Source: Bryobacterales bacterium (GTDB lineage: Bacteria > Acidobacteriota > Terriglobia > Bryobacterales > Bryobacteraceae). From it: a stretch of 17,065 nucleotides of DNA. Below, piece after piece: positions 1 through 6,534 of this stretch. The notes below the pieces were generated by a model. That model saw nothing but the letters and a program-made list of their open reading frames with translations, searched no databases and was not told the origin of the DNA. The stretch is from contig PLMF01000289.1 of assembly GCA_003142355.1 (NCBI GenBank), positions 799-17,863 of the forward strand, read 5' to 3'. The translations under genes were made by a program, and so were the position numbers. Position 1 is the first letter of the stretch; each line of letters begins with the position of its first letter.

Positions 1-1
1 C

Positions 2-427
2 ATCGCGGGAATCATCCAGGATCGGACATACTTCCGCGAGCAGGTCGAGCCCCACCTCGGAGGGACCATCCGCTACATCGGGCCGGTGGACGTGCCGGGC
101 AAGAACGCCTTGTTCGCCGAGGCCCGGGCGTTGCTGCATCTCAATACCATCCCGGAGCGATTCGGACTGGTCCTGGCGGAAGCCAATGCCGCCGGCGTGC
201 CGGTGATCGCCATGGACCTCGGCTCCTGCCGTGAAGTGATCGAACACGGGCAAACGGGCTTCCTGGTCAACAACGTCCACGAGGCTGTGCGGGTTCTGGA
301 ACGCCTTGGTGAAATCGATCGCCGCGCCTGCCGCCGACGGGTGCAAGCGTGCTTCTCTATCGAGACCATGGTGGAGGCCTATGAACGGGTCTACCAGACG
401 ATTTTTGAACTGGAAGCGAACCGATGA
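2..427 (+). CDS. Glycosyltransferase family 4 (GT-B fold), C-terminal part, 5' end outside window
   Basis: This is the C-terminal nucleotide-sugar-binding half of a retaining GT-B glycosyltransferase. The frame is open from base 2, so the gene starts before the window. About 141 residues are visible. The diagnostic EX7E motif of GT4/GT1 enzymes is present: E at 155-157, seven residues (RFGLVLA), then E at 179-181. It is followed by the usual AxAxGxPVIA turn and the SCREVIEHGQTGFLV segment, which contacts the sugar donor in this fold. A short helical tail ends at TGA 425-427. That stop overlaps the ATG of the GH130 gene (ATGA), so the two are almost certainly cotranscribed and translationally coupled. 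Donor and acceptor cannot be read from the fragment. A mannose- or glucose-containing product is only suggested by the GH130 neighbour. The family is clear; the specificity is unknown. Confidence 0.9.
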   Translation: MAGIIQDRTYFREQVEPHLGGTIRYIGPVDVPGKNALFAEARALLHLNTIPERFGLVLAEANAAGVPVIAMDLGSCREVIEHGQTGFLVNNVHEAVRVLERLGEIDRRACRRRVQACFSIETMVEAYERVYQTIFELEANR

Positions 428-1335
428 TCAGCCGATACGCTCACAATCCCATCCTCACCAAAGCCGATATTCCGTACCCGGTGGAAACGGTCCACAACGC
501 AGCCGTGGTGAAGCATGAGTCCGAATACATCATGCTGTTCCGTTCCCATCTCCGCACGGGACGGTCCATCATCGGTCTGGCACGCAGTCCCGACGGGTTC
601 CACTTCACCGCCGACCCCCAGCCATTTCTGACCCCTTCTGGCGCATATGAAGAGTTCGGCGTCGAAGACCCGCGCGTGACCCTGTTGGACGGCGAGTACC
701 TCATCACCTACAGCGCCTACTCGCGCAATGGGGTCCGGATCGCCCTGGCAAAGACCAAGGATTTCAGCCAAGTGGAAAGGTTCGCTCTCATCACCGAGGC
801 GGACTATCGCAATGTGGTGATCTTTCCCGAGAAGTTTGATGGGCTCTATGCCCGGCTCGACCGTCCCCATTCGGAAATCGCCCCCTGGTCGATCTGGATT
901 TCCTATTCTCCCGATCTCCGTTTTTGGGGCGAGTCCCAACTCATCATGCGGCCCGAGCCGTATCACTGGGACGAAATGAAGATTGGTCCGGGCGCGCCGC
1001 CCATCAAGACGGACCAGGGATGGCTTTCCATCTATCACGGCGTCTTCCAGACCATGGCCGGATCGGTCTACCGCCTGGGGGTCGCTCTGCATGACCTGCG
1101 GAACCCCGCCAAGGTCATCGGAGTCGGCGACTCGTGGATCTTGCAGCCCGAAGATCCCTGGGAAATCACGGGATATGTCCACAACGTCGTCTTCACCTGT
1201 GGCGCCGTCCCGGAGCAAGATGGAACCGTCAAAATTTATTGGGGCGGCGCGGACACAGTCATGTGTGTGGGCGAAGCGAATATCTCCGATCTGGTGGCGT
1301 TATGCCTGGATCACGCCAGACCGGCGATCCGCTGA
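424..1335 (+). CDS. GH130 family glycosidase / beta-mannoside phosphorylase-like protein
   Basis: A 303-residue protein matching the five-bladed beta-propeller family GH130, whose known members phosphorolyse or hydrolyse beta-mannosides (mannosyl-glucose, mannan oligosaccharides). Visible hallmarks are NPIL near the N-terminus (residues 8-11), GVEDPRVT around residues 79-86 with D82 at the position of the family's general acid, RNVVIFPEK and RLDRP in the middle, GPGAPPIKTDQGWLSIYHGV, and YWGGADT near the C-terminus. There is no signal peptide, so it is cytoplasmic. The length is usual for the family. The start is ATG 424, preceded by GGAAG at 412-416 with 7 nt spacing, and it overlaps the glycosyltransferase stop. 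Pairing with a GT4 enzyme suggests turnover or recycling of the same glycoside the transferase makes (inference). Whether it is a phosphorylase or a hydrolase depends on phosphate-binding residues that need a structural alignment. Confidence 0.92.
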   Translation: MISRYAHNPILTKADIPYPVETVHNAAVVKHESEYIMLFRSHLRTGRSIIGLARSPDGFHFTADPQPFLTPSGAYEEFGVEDPRVTLLDGEYLITYSAYSRNGVRIALAKTKDFSQVERFALITEADYRNVVIFPEKFDGLYARLDRPHSEIAPWSIWISYSPDLRFWGESQLIMRPEPYHWDEMKIGPGAPPIKTDQGWLSIYHGVFQTMAGSVYRLGVALHDLRNPAKVIGVGDSWILQPEDPWEITGYVHNVVFTCGAVPEQDGTVKIYWGGADTVMCVGEANISDLVALCLDHARPAIR

Positions 1336-1366
1336 GCGGACGGCCCCTTTGCCGCCGCCTGTTAGA

Positions 1367-1633
1367 ATGAACTCTCCCGGAGGTGCCATTCCGAGCGTAT
1401 CCATTGAAACCCTCGCGGACGAAATGTTCAACATGGTTGCGGAGTGCGCCGGCAAGCGGAATCTCAAGCCGGGCGACCTCACCAAGGCCATGATCGCGCG
1501 TCACGGCGAGGCCCACTGCGGCAAGGACGATTGCCGGCAGGCTATCCGGGTCCTGATCGATTCCGGACGCTGCATCTACAGCTATCTGGGCGGGTCCTAT
1601 ATCCAGCTTCCCCAACCGGACGAGCCTCAATAG
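1367..1633 (+). CDS. Small winged-helix-like protein, possible DsrD homologue
   Basis: An 88-residue protein with a predicted helix (13-28), a short loop, a second helix (36-46), a third helix (54-65) and a beta-hairpin-like end (RCIYSYLGGSYIQL, 68-81), which is the order of a winged helix. Size and pattern resemble DsrD, the roughly 80-residue winged-helix protein encoded after dsrAB that activates dissimilatory sulfite reductase. The stretch VLIDSGRCIYSYLGG lines up by eye with the DsrD C-terminal region as I remember it. The next three genes also follow dsr order (N, M, K). Residues C27, C51, C56 and C69 are an unusual number of cysteines for such a small protein. The start is uncertain: ATG 1367 has no clear ribosome site, while a perfect GGAGG at 1379-1383 lies 4 nt before an in-frame ATT at 1388. 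The 3' end overlaps the open frame of the downstream amidotransferase. It could instead be an unrelated small DNA-binding protein. Confidence 0.6.
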   Translation: MNSPGGAIPSVSIETLADEMFNMVAECAGKRNLKPGDLTKAMIARHGEAHCGKDDCRQAIRVLIDSGRCIYSYLGGSYIQLPQPDEPQ

Positions 1634-2987
1634 CCCGCGCGTCGTCGTCGCCGGGCTGGCCGGCGACTCCGGAAAGACGCTGGTTTCGCTGGCCGCCATT
1701 CTGCTGGCGCGGCGCGCCGGCATCGGCGTCCGCGCGTTTAAGAAAGGCCCCGATTACATCGACCCCGCCTGGCTCGGCTGGGCCTGCGGGCGCCCCGCGC
1801 GCAACCTCGATACCTTCCTCATGGGCTTCGATGGCGCCGCGGACTCCTTCGCGCGCCATGCCGACCCCGTGGGCCTAAACCTCATCGAGGGCAACCGCGG
1901 CCTCTACGACGGCGTGGATTCGCGCGGCACCCATAGCACCGCGGCCTTGGCGCGGGCGCTGGCGGCCCCGGTCATCCTCGTGGTCAACGCCGCCAAGGTC
2001 ACCCGCACGGCCGCGGCATCCGTTCTGGGCTGCCGGATGCTGGACCCGAAGTTGCGCATAGCGGGCGTGGTCCTCAACCGCATCGCCGGTGAGCGGCACG
2101 CGGCGGTGCTGCGGGAGGCCATCCAGGAGGTGTGCGCCATTCCCGTTCTGGGCGCGCTGCCGAGGGTCGATGGGAACCTGCTGCCCGCTCGCCACCTGGG
2201 CCTCGTCACTCCCCTCGAGTGCGCCGGCATCGCGGAACTGGAGCGCGAGATCGTGGCGTTCGCCGAAGGCCGACTGGACCTCGATGCCATCTGGAACATC
2301 GCCGCCGGCGTTCCGGCGCCCGCCCCTCCGGCCGCAGTTGCGGTTGCCCGCGGCGGCCGCGTGCGCATCGGCTACCTGCGCGATCGGGCGTTCAGCTTCT
2401 ATTACCCGGAGAACCTCGAGGCCCTCGAAGCGGCCGGCGCTGAATTGGTCCCGGTTTCTTCGCTCCTCCCCAACGCGCTGCCAGGCGGCCTCGACGCCCT
2501 CTACATCGGAGGCGGGTTCCCGGAGACCCACGGAGCCGCGCTGGCTGCCAATACCGAGTTGCTCGGCAGCCTCCGCGCCGCGGCCGCCGCGGGCATGCCG
2601 ATATGGGCCGAATGCGGCGGGTTGATGGCGCTTTCGCAAGCCATACGATGGCGCGGCGACCGCTGGCCCATGGCCGGCGTGCTGCCGTTCGAGGTGGAAG
2701 TGCTCGCTCGCCCGCAGGGCCACGGGTACACCGTCCTGCGGGTAGACCGCCCTAACCCCTTCCTCCCGGTGGGGACCGAACTCCGCGGCCACGAGTTCCA
2801 CTACTCCCGCATTGCCGAGGGCCAGCGCCCCGAGACCGCCTGCGCCGTGCTCCGTGGCGCCGGCTGCTACCACGGCCGTGACGGCGTCGTCGCCGGCAAC
2901 GTCTGGGCGGGCTACACGCACCTGCACGCCACCGGGGCGCCCGAGTGGGCCTCCGCGCTCGTGCGGGCGGCGAGGAATTGGCCATGA
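1626..2987 (+). CDS. CobB/CbiA-type glutamine-dependent a,c-diamide synthase, DsrN-like; start codon unclear
   Basis: Two-domain amidotransferase that uses ATP and glutamine to amidate tetrapyrrole acetate side chains. Positions count from CTC 1626 as residue 1, giving about 453 residues, a normal family length. Walker A is GLAGDSGKT (10-18). Next come FKKGPDYIDPAWL (38-50) and EGNRGLYDG (88-96), then a class I glutamine amidotransferase domain with YIGGGFPETHG, the nucleophile C330 in AECGGLMAL, and H432/H434 in GYTHLHA. Cobalamin-pathway CbiA usually has KVGPDYIDPxxH and EGVMGLxDG. The KKGPDYIDPAWL and EGNRGL variants are what I recall from DsrN, the siroheme amidase. The frame is open from 1557, but no ATG, GTG or TTG occurs before Walker A; the first ATG is at 1821 and would delete the P-loop. 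The stop TGA 2985-2987 overlaps the next gene's ATG. The family is certain. DsrN versus cobyrinate synthase is inference from context. Confidence 0.85.
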   Translation, partial: LNSPRVVVAGLAGDSGKTLVSLAAILLARRAGIGVRAFKKGPDYIDPAWLGWACGRPARNLDTFLMGFDGAADSFARHADPVGLNLIEGNRGLYDGVDSRGTHSTAALARALAAPVILVVNAAKVTRTAAASVLGCRMLDPKLRIAGVVLNRIAGERHAAVLREAIQEVCAIPVLGALPRVDGNLLPARHLGLVTPLECAGIAELEREIVAFAEGRLDLDAIWNIAAGVPAPAPPAAVAVARGGRVRIGYLRDRAFSFYYPENLEALEAAGAELVPVSSLLPNALPGGLDALYIGGGFPETHGAALAANTELLGSLRAAAAAGMPIWAECGGLMALSQAIRWRGDRWPMAGVLPFEVEVLARPQGHGYTVLRVDRPNPFLPVGTELRGHEFHYSRIAEGQRPETACAVLRGAGCYHGRDGVVAGNVWAGYTHLHATGAPEWASALVRAARNWP

Positions 2988-3754
2988 CCATGCTGCTCTC
3001 CTGTCTCGCCTGGCTGGCTGCCGCCGTCTTTCTGGCCGGCAGCGTATTCCGCGCGGTGAAGTACGCCCGCACTCCGGTCCCGCTGCGCTGGGAGCTGTAC
3101 CCGATTCCACCCGGGGCGGCGGGCCAGATCCGCTATACCCTGGCGGAAATCCTGTTGCTGCGGGGGGTGTGCCAGCACAACCGAAAGCTGTGGTTCCGCA
3201 CTTACCCGTTCCACGTGGGAATCTACCTGTGCGCGCTGGCCGTGGCGTCGCTCGCGGCCGGTGTCGAGCGGTTCACCGAAGCCGCCGCGCTGGCGGGGCT
3301 GGTTCTGCTGCTGGCGGGCGCCTGCGCGCTGCTCGCCGCGCGCCTGTTCGACCCCGCCCTCAAGCCCTACACCAGCCCGGCCGACCTCTTCAATCTGGCT
3401 TGGTTCATCGCCGCGGCGGGTGTTCCGCTGGCGGCGTTCGCGCTCGTTGGCGCGGCTCCGGCCCCGGTCTGGCGGGCCGTTCTCACGTTTCATCCGGTAC
3501 CGCCCCTGGCGGGCGCCGGCGTGGCCCTGGCGGCGCTGCTGGCGGCGTATATCCCCTTTACCCACATGGCGCACTACGTGGTCAAGTACTTCGCTTATCA
3601 CAAGGTCCGCTGGGACCGCAGCCCCGCCCCCACCGTCGCCGCGCAGTTGCTCTACACCCCGCACTGGTCCGCTCCGCACGTTGGCGCGGACGGCGTCAAG
3701 ACCTGGGCCGATGTGGCCGCCGCCAATCCCCCGGCCAGGGAGAAGAAGCCGTGA
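2984..3754 (+). CDS. DsrM/HmeC-like membrane cytochrome b (nitrate reductase gamma family)
   Basis: A 256-residue integral membrane protein with about five hydrophobic helices: residues 3-22, 75-93, 100-121, 135-156 and 174-193. Histidines sit where this NarI-like family binds two b-type haems: H77 in the PFHVG segment near helix 2, and H194/H197 in FTHMAHYVVKYF after the last helix; H65 is another candidate. Family members accept electrons from, or donate them to, the quinone pool and pass them to a partner iron-sulfur protein on the cytoplasmic side. The next gene encodes exactly such a partner (DsrK/HmeD/HdrD type), so the pair should form a membrane complex. The start ATG 2984 overlaps the previous stop (ATGA) and has GAGGA at 2972-2976; ATG 2990 is also in frame. 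The stop TGA 3752-3754 overlaps the GTG of the next gene. It is shorter than the DsrM of sulfate reducers and closer to the short form. Confidence 0.82.
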   Translation: MTMLLSCLAWLAAAVFLAGSVFRAVKYARTPVPLRWELYPIPPGAAGQIRYTLAEILLLRGVCQHNRKLWFRTYPFHVGIYLCALAVASLAAGVERFTEAAALAGLVLLLAGACALLAARLFDPALKPYTSPADLFNLAWFIAAAGVPLAAFALVGAAPAPVWRAVLTFHPVPPLAGAGVALAALLAAYIPFTHMAHYVVKYFAYHKVRWDRSPAPTVAAQLLYTPHWSAPHVGADGVKTWADVAAANPPAREKKP

Positions 3755-5181
3755 GCCCCGACCGCTACTCCGCCCTCGCGCTGCCCCAGCCGCAATCGCC
3801 GGCCGAGGAGCGCGAGCTGCTGCGTGCGTTCCTCAGCGGCCTCGAAAAGCTATTCCGCCGCCAGGACAACTGGACCTTCCTTCGCCCGCTGCTCATCACC
3901 GTCGAGCACTGTGTCCGCTGCCAGACCTGCTCGGAGGCGTGCCATATCTTCACCGCCAGCGGCCGCCAGGAGATCTACCGGCCCACTTACCGCTCCGAGA
4001 TCCTGCGCCGCCTCTACTTCAAATACATCCAGCACCGCCGCTGGCAGGGCGCGGTGGAACTCGACTGGCGCACGGTCTCGAATCTGGCCGAGTTGGCCTA
4101 CCGCTGCAACCTGTGCCGCCGCTGCGCGCAGGCCTGCCCCATGGGCGCCGATAACGGCCTGGTGGCGCATGAGCTGCGCAAGCTGTTCAGCCAGGAAATG
4201 GGGATCGCGCCCAAGGAACTGCACGCGGCGGGTTCGCTGGTACAGCTCCGCACCGGCTCCACCACCGGCATGAACCCGGCCGCCGCCCGCGACAATTTCG
4301 ATTTCATCGACCAGGAGATGACCGAGAAAACCGGTATCCCCATCAAAACGCCCTGGGACGTCGAGGGCGCCGACGTGCTCCTCATCCATAACGCGGGCGA
4401 GGTGCTCGCATGGCCCGAGAACCCCGGCGCTTTCGCCGTCATGCTGACCGCCGCCGGCGTGAGCTGGACCCTCTCCTCCGACCTCACCGCCTACGACGCC
4501 GTGAACTACGGCCTGTGGTACGACGACGTGCAGTTCGCGCGCGTCGCCCTGCGGCAAGTCGAAGCCGCCCGCAAGCTCAAGGTGAAACGCATCGTGATCG
4601 GCGAATGCGGCCACGCCCACAAAGCTCTGACCGTCGTCGCCGACCGTCTGCTGCCCTCCGACCTCAACCTCCCGCGCGAGAGCTCCATGACCCTGATGCG
4701 CGACCTCGTGCTGAGCGGCCGCCTTCCCGTGGACCCCGCCCGCAACGCCTTCCCCGTCACGCTCCACGACCCCTGCAACATGACGCGGCTGATGGGCCTC
4801 ACCGAGCCGCAGCGCGACGTGCTCCGGGCCGTCTGCCCGGACATCCGGGAGATGTCCCCCAACCGCACCGATAACTATTGTTGCGGCGGTGGCAGCGGCT
4901 TTGCCCTGATGTCCGGCAAGACCTTCCTCGACTGGCGCCTCGAAATCGCCGGCGCCAGAAAGATGGAGCAGGTGCTAGCCGCGTTCGCCGGCTGCATGGA
5001 CCCCTCCATCCCCAAGTACATTTGCGCTCCGTGCAGCAACTGCAAGGCCCAGTTCCGGGATCTGCTGGCCCGCCGCGGTCTGTGGAAGAGCAACCGGATC
5101 TTCTACGGAGGCTTGGCCGAGTTAGTAGTCAACGCCATGCGCGACGCGAAGCCCGGTTTCCTCGAATGGGAATGGCGCTGA
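3751..5181 (+). CDS. DsrK/HmeD-like iron-sulfur protein (heterodisulfide reductase subunit D family)
   Basis: A 476-residue cytoplasmic iron-sulfur protein. The N-terminal part carries two ferredoxin-type [4Fe-4S] sites: C54, C57, C60, C64 (HCVRCQTCSEAC) and C119, C122, C125, C129 followed by P (CNLCRRCAQACP). The C-terminal part holds one CCG-type cysteine-rich domain: C342 in HDPC, C377-C378 in NYCCGGGSGF, and C425/C428/C431 in CAPCSNC. In HdrB/HdrD and DsrK this domain binds a catalytic noncubane [4Fe-4S] cluster that reduces disulfides. A single CCG domain fits DsrK. The spacing from CC to the last cysteines is longer than I remember as typical. The start is GTG 3751, overlapping the upstream stop, with GGGAG at 3738-3742. 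With the membrane cytochrome encoded just upstream it should form a quinone-linked disulfide reductase. Its substrate (DsrC trisulfide in dsr systems) is not encoded here. Glycolate or lactate oxidase iron-sulfur subunits are less likely given the cytochrome partner. Confidence 0.88.
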   Translation: MSPDRYSALALPQPQSPAEERELLRAFLSGLEKLFRRQDNWTFLRPLLITVEHCVRCQTCSEACHIFTASGRQEIYRPTYRSEILRRLYFKYIQHRRWQGAVELDWRTVSNLAELAYRCNLCRRCAQACPMGADNGLVAHELRKLFSQEMGIAPKELHAAGSLVQLRTGSTTGMNPAAARDNFDFIDQEMTEKTGIPIKTPWDVEGADVLLIHNAGEVLAWPENPGAFAVMLTAAGVSWTLSSDLTAYDAVNYGLWYDDVQFARVALRQVEAARKLKVKRIVIGECGHAHKALTVVADRLLPSDLNLPRESSMTLMRDLVLSGRLPVDPARNAFPVTLHDPCNMTRLMGLTEPQRDVLRAVCPDIREMSPNRTDNYCCGGGSGFALMSGKTFLDWRLEIAGARKMEQVLAAFAGCMDPSIPKYICAPCSNCKAQFRDLLARRGLWKSNRIFYGGLAELVVNAMRDAKPGFLEWEWR

Positions 5182-5227
5182 GGGGCGGGGGTGGCGAGAA
5201 TTCCGTAATCGGCTAAACTAAGCTGAC

Positions 5228-6160
5228 ATGAAGCTATTCTGCGGCTTATTGATTCTGACAACTGCCCTTTTGACACCGTCTCCGTCGAAAGCGGCGCCCA
5301 GCCCGTTTGCCGGCCGATGGGATATCACCCTCACCACGCCAAAAGAGTCGTACCCCGGCTGGATGGAACTGGTGGAAAAGGGTGGAAAACCCGAGGTCCG
5401 CGTCCAGCCGCGCACCGGAAGCGTGCGCCCGGCACTCGACGTAAAGCTGGACGGGGCGCACCTGGTCCTGACGGTGTCCGCGGCGGACGCCAAGGGACCG
5501 GCGACCACCTGGGCACTGGATGTGAAGGGCGACAAACTCAGCGGCGTTCAGGAACGCGGCGATGCGGTGACCGAGTTGACGGGAGTGCGCGCGCCCGAAT
5601 TGAAACGCGAGCCGCCAAAAGCGTGGGCCAATCCGGAACCGTTGTTCGATGGAAAAGATCTGAACGGATGGGAGCCGACCACTCCTTCCGACAACCAGTG
5701 GGTGGCGCAGGAGGGAGTCCTGTTGGACAAGAAGAAAGGCGCCAACCTCAAAACCACGCGGAAGTTCGACGATTTTAAGCTGCATCTCGAATACAACTGC
5801 CCGGATGGCGGCAACAGCGGCGTGTACCTGCGGGGGCGCTATGAAGTCCAGGTGGAGTATGAACCGCCGAGCTTCAATGATGAATTCCACCGGGTGGGGT
5901 CCATCTACGGGTTTATCGCGCCCGCGGCAAAGCTGCCACACAAGCCGGGTACATGGGAGAGCTTCGACATTACGCTGGTGGGACGCATGGTGACGGTGGT
6001 TCGCAACGGCGTCACCACCATCGACCACCAGGAGATTCCGGGAATCACCGGCGGCGCCCTGGACTCGAACGAGGCCGAACCCGGCCCGATCTACATCCAG
6101 GGCGATCACACGGGCGGGATGATGTACCGCAACATCACGATTGCCCTACCGAGGCGCTGA
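5228..6160 (+). CDS. Secreted DUF1080 (3-keto-disaccharide hydrolase family) protein
   Basis: A 310-residue exported protein. Residues 1-22 form a signal peptide (MKLFCGLLILTTALL, then SKAA). Residues about 25-120 are a small beta-rich region starting PFAGRWDITL. Residues about 135-308 are the DUF1080 domain, with a concanavalin-like fold, recognisable by LFDGKDLNGWEP, NSGVYLRGRYEVQV and GPIYIQGDHTGGMMYRNITI. DUF1080 proteins are abundant in Acidobacteriota, Planctomycetota and Bacteroidota. Some cleave 3-keto-glycosides, but most are uncharacterised. The gene follows the DsrK-like gene by 46 nt in the same direction. No convincing ribosome site is visible before ATG 5228; the signal peptide is the main support for this start. 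A functional link to the redox genes is not evident. Confidence 0.88.
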   Translation: MKLFCGLLILTTALLTPSPSKAAPSPFAGRWDITLTTPKESYPGWMELVEKGGKPEVRVQPRTGSVRPALDVKLDGAHLVLTVSAADAKGPATTWALDVKGDKLSGVQERGDAVTELTGVRAPELKREPPKAWANPEPLFDGKDLNGWEPTTPSDNQWVAQEGVLLDKKKGANLKTTRKFDDFKLHLEYNCPDGGNSGVYLRGRYEVQVEYEPPSFNDEFHRVGSIYGFIAPAAKLPHKPGTWESFDITLVGRMVTVVRNGVTTIDHQEIPGITGGALDSNEAEPGPIYIQGDHTGGMMYRNITIALPRR

Positions 6161-6531
6161 GATCGAGAGTTGCGCGGGATAGCGCCACAGCCCTATCCCC
6201 CTACTTGCCGGTGGTGCTCTGTAAATGGCCTGAATCTGGAGAGGATCACGGCTCCTAAGTCAGATAATCAGATGTTTTTACTTGAAACAGTGATCAGACT
6301 GTGTCAAACTTCTCCATTTGGTGTCAGTGGTTTTCTTTCTGCCAAGGGCCGCAGGCGCATTCCGATTTGATCTTATATCGAAGATCTGGGGACCCGATTC
6401 ACTGACATTCCGAGGGTTGAAGGTGGAGGCGTATCCCCATCGAACAAGTGGTGTTGGCATTACCGGTTCTCTACTCACGCCGTCCGACGAGGGTGGAGTG
6501 TGAGTTATCGACCTACCAAACGGGAGGAAGT
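6161..6531. other. 371-nt intergenic region upstream of the TonB-dependent receptor
   Basis: No convincing gene is visible here; short open frames have no ribosome site and no recognisable product. The stretch at 6260-6380 is clearly more AT-rich than its surroundings, as expected for a promoter region. It contains an imperfect palindrome (listed separately). No strong -35/-10 pair could be identified. The receptor frame stays open upstream to a GTG at 6448, but 6532 is the better start, so the region probably includes the receptor's 5' leader. Confidence 0.5.
6282..6307. promoter_or_regulatory. Imperfect palindrome, possible operator
   Basis: Arms TTGAAACAGT (6282-6291) and ACTGTGTCAA (6298-6307) are inverted repeats matching at 9 of 10 positions around a 6-nt spacer; the inner TGATCA at 6291-6296 is itself palindromic. 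The size and AT content fit the binding site of a dimeric repressor or activator rather than a terminator, because there is no GC-rich stem or T-tract. It lies about 225 nt before the receptor start. No regulator gene is adjacent. Confidence 0.3.
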
Positions 6532-6534
6532 GTG
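6522..6534 (+). promoter_or_regulatory. Ribosome binding site and GTG start choosing the receptor N-terminus
   Basis: GGGAGGAAG at 6522-6530 is followed almost directly by GTG 6532-6534. The spacing is short, but this is the only good Shine-Dalgarno site before the hydrophobic signal segment. It places the signal peptide within the first 39 residues. The earlier GTG at 6448 has no such site. Confidence 0.55.

Noticed and set aside
1875..3110. Long open frame on the minus strand (411 codons) opposite the amidotransferase gene
   Set aside because: It has no recognisable domain, is rich in Arg, Gly and Ala as expected for antisense frames in GC-rich DNA, and lies opposite a clearly conserved protein.
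2812..3750. N-terminal extension of the DsrK-like frame back to 2812
   Set aside because: The extension is a shadow of the amidotransferase and cytochrome genes and is Arg/Gly/Pro-rich. GTG 3751 has a ribosome site and overlaps the previous stop, which fits a real start.
3850..4767. Minus-strand open frame of 305 codons opposite the DsrK-like gene
   Set aside because: It shows no motifs and a biased His/Val/Gly composition. The plus strand has all the conserved cysteines.
6153..6185. GGCGCT...AGCGCC inverted words after the DUF1080 gene, considered as a terminator
   Set aside because: The arms are only 6 bp with a long loop of about 21 nt and no T-tract, so the structure is not convincing.
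6170..6370. Small plus-strand open frame in the 6.2-6.5 kb gap
   Set aside because: It has no ribosome site, no recognisable product and mixed composition across an intergenic stretch.
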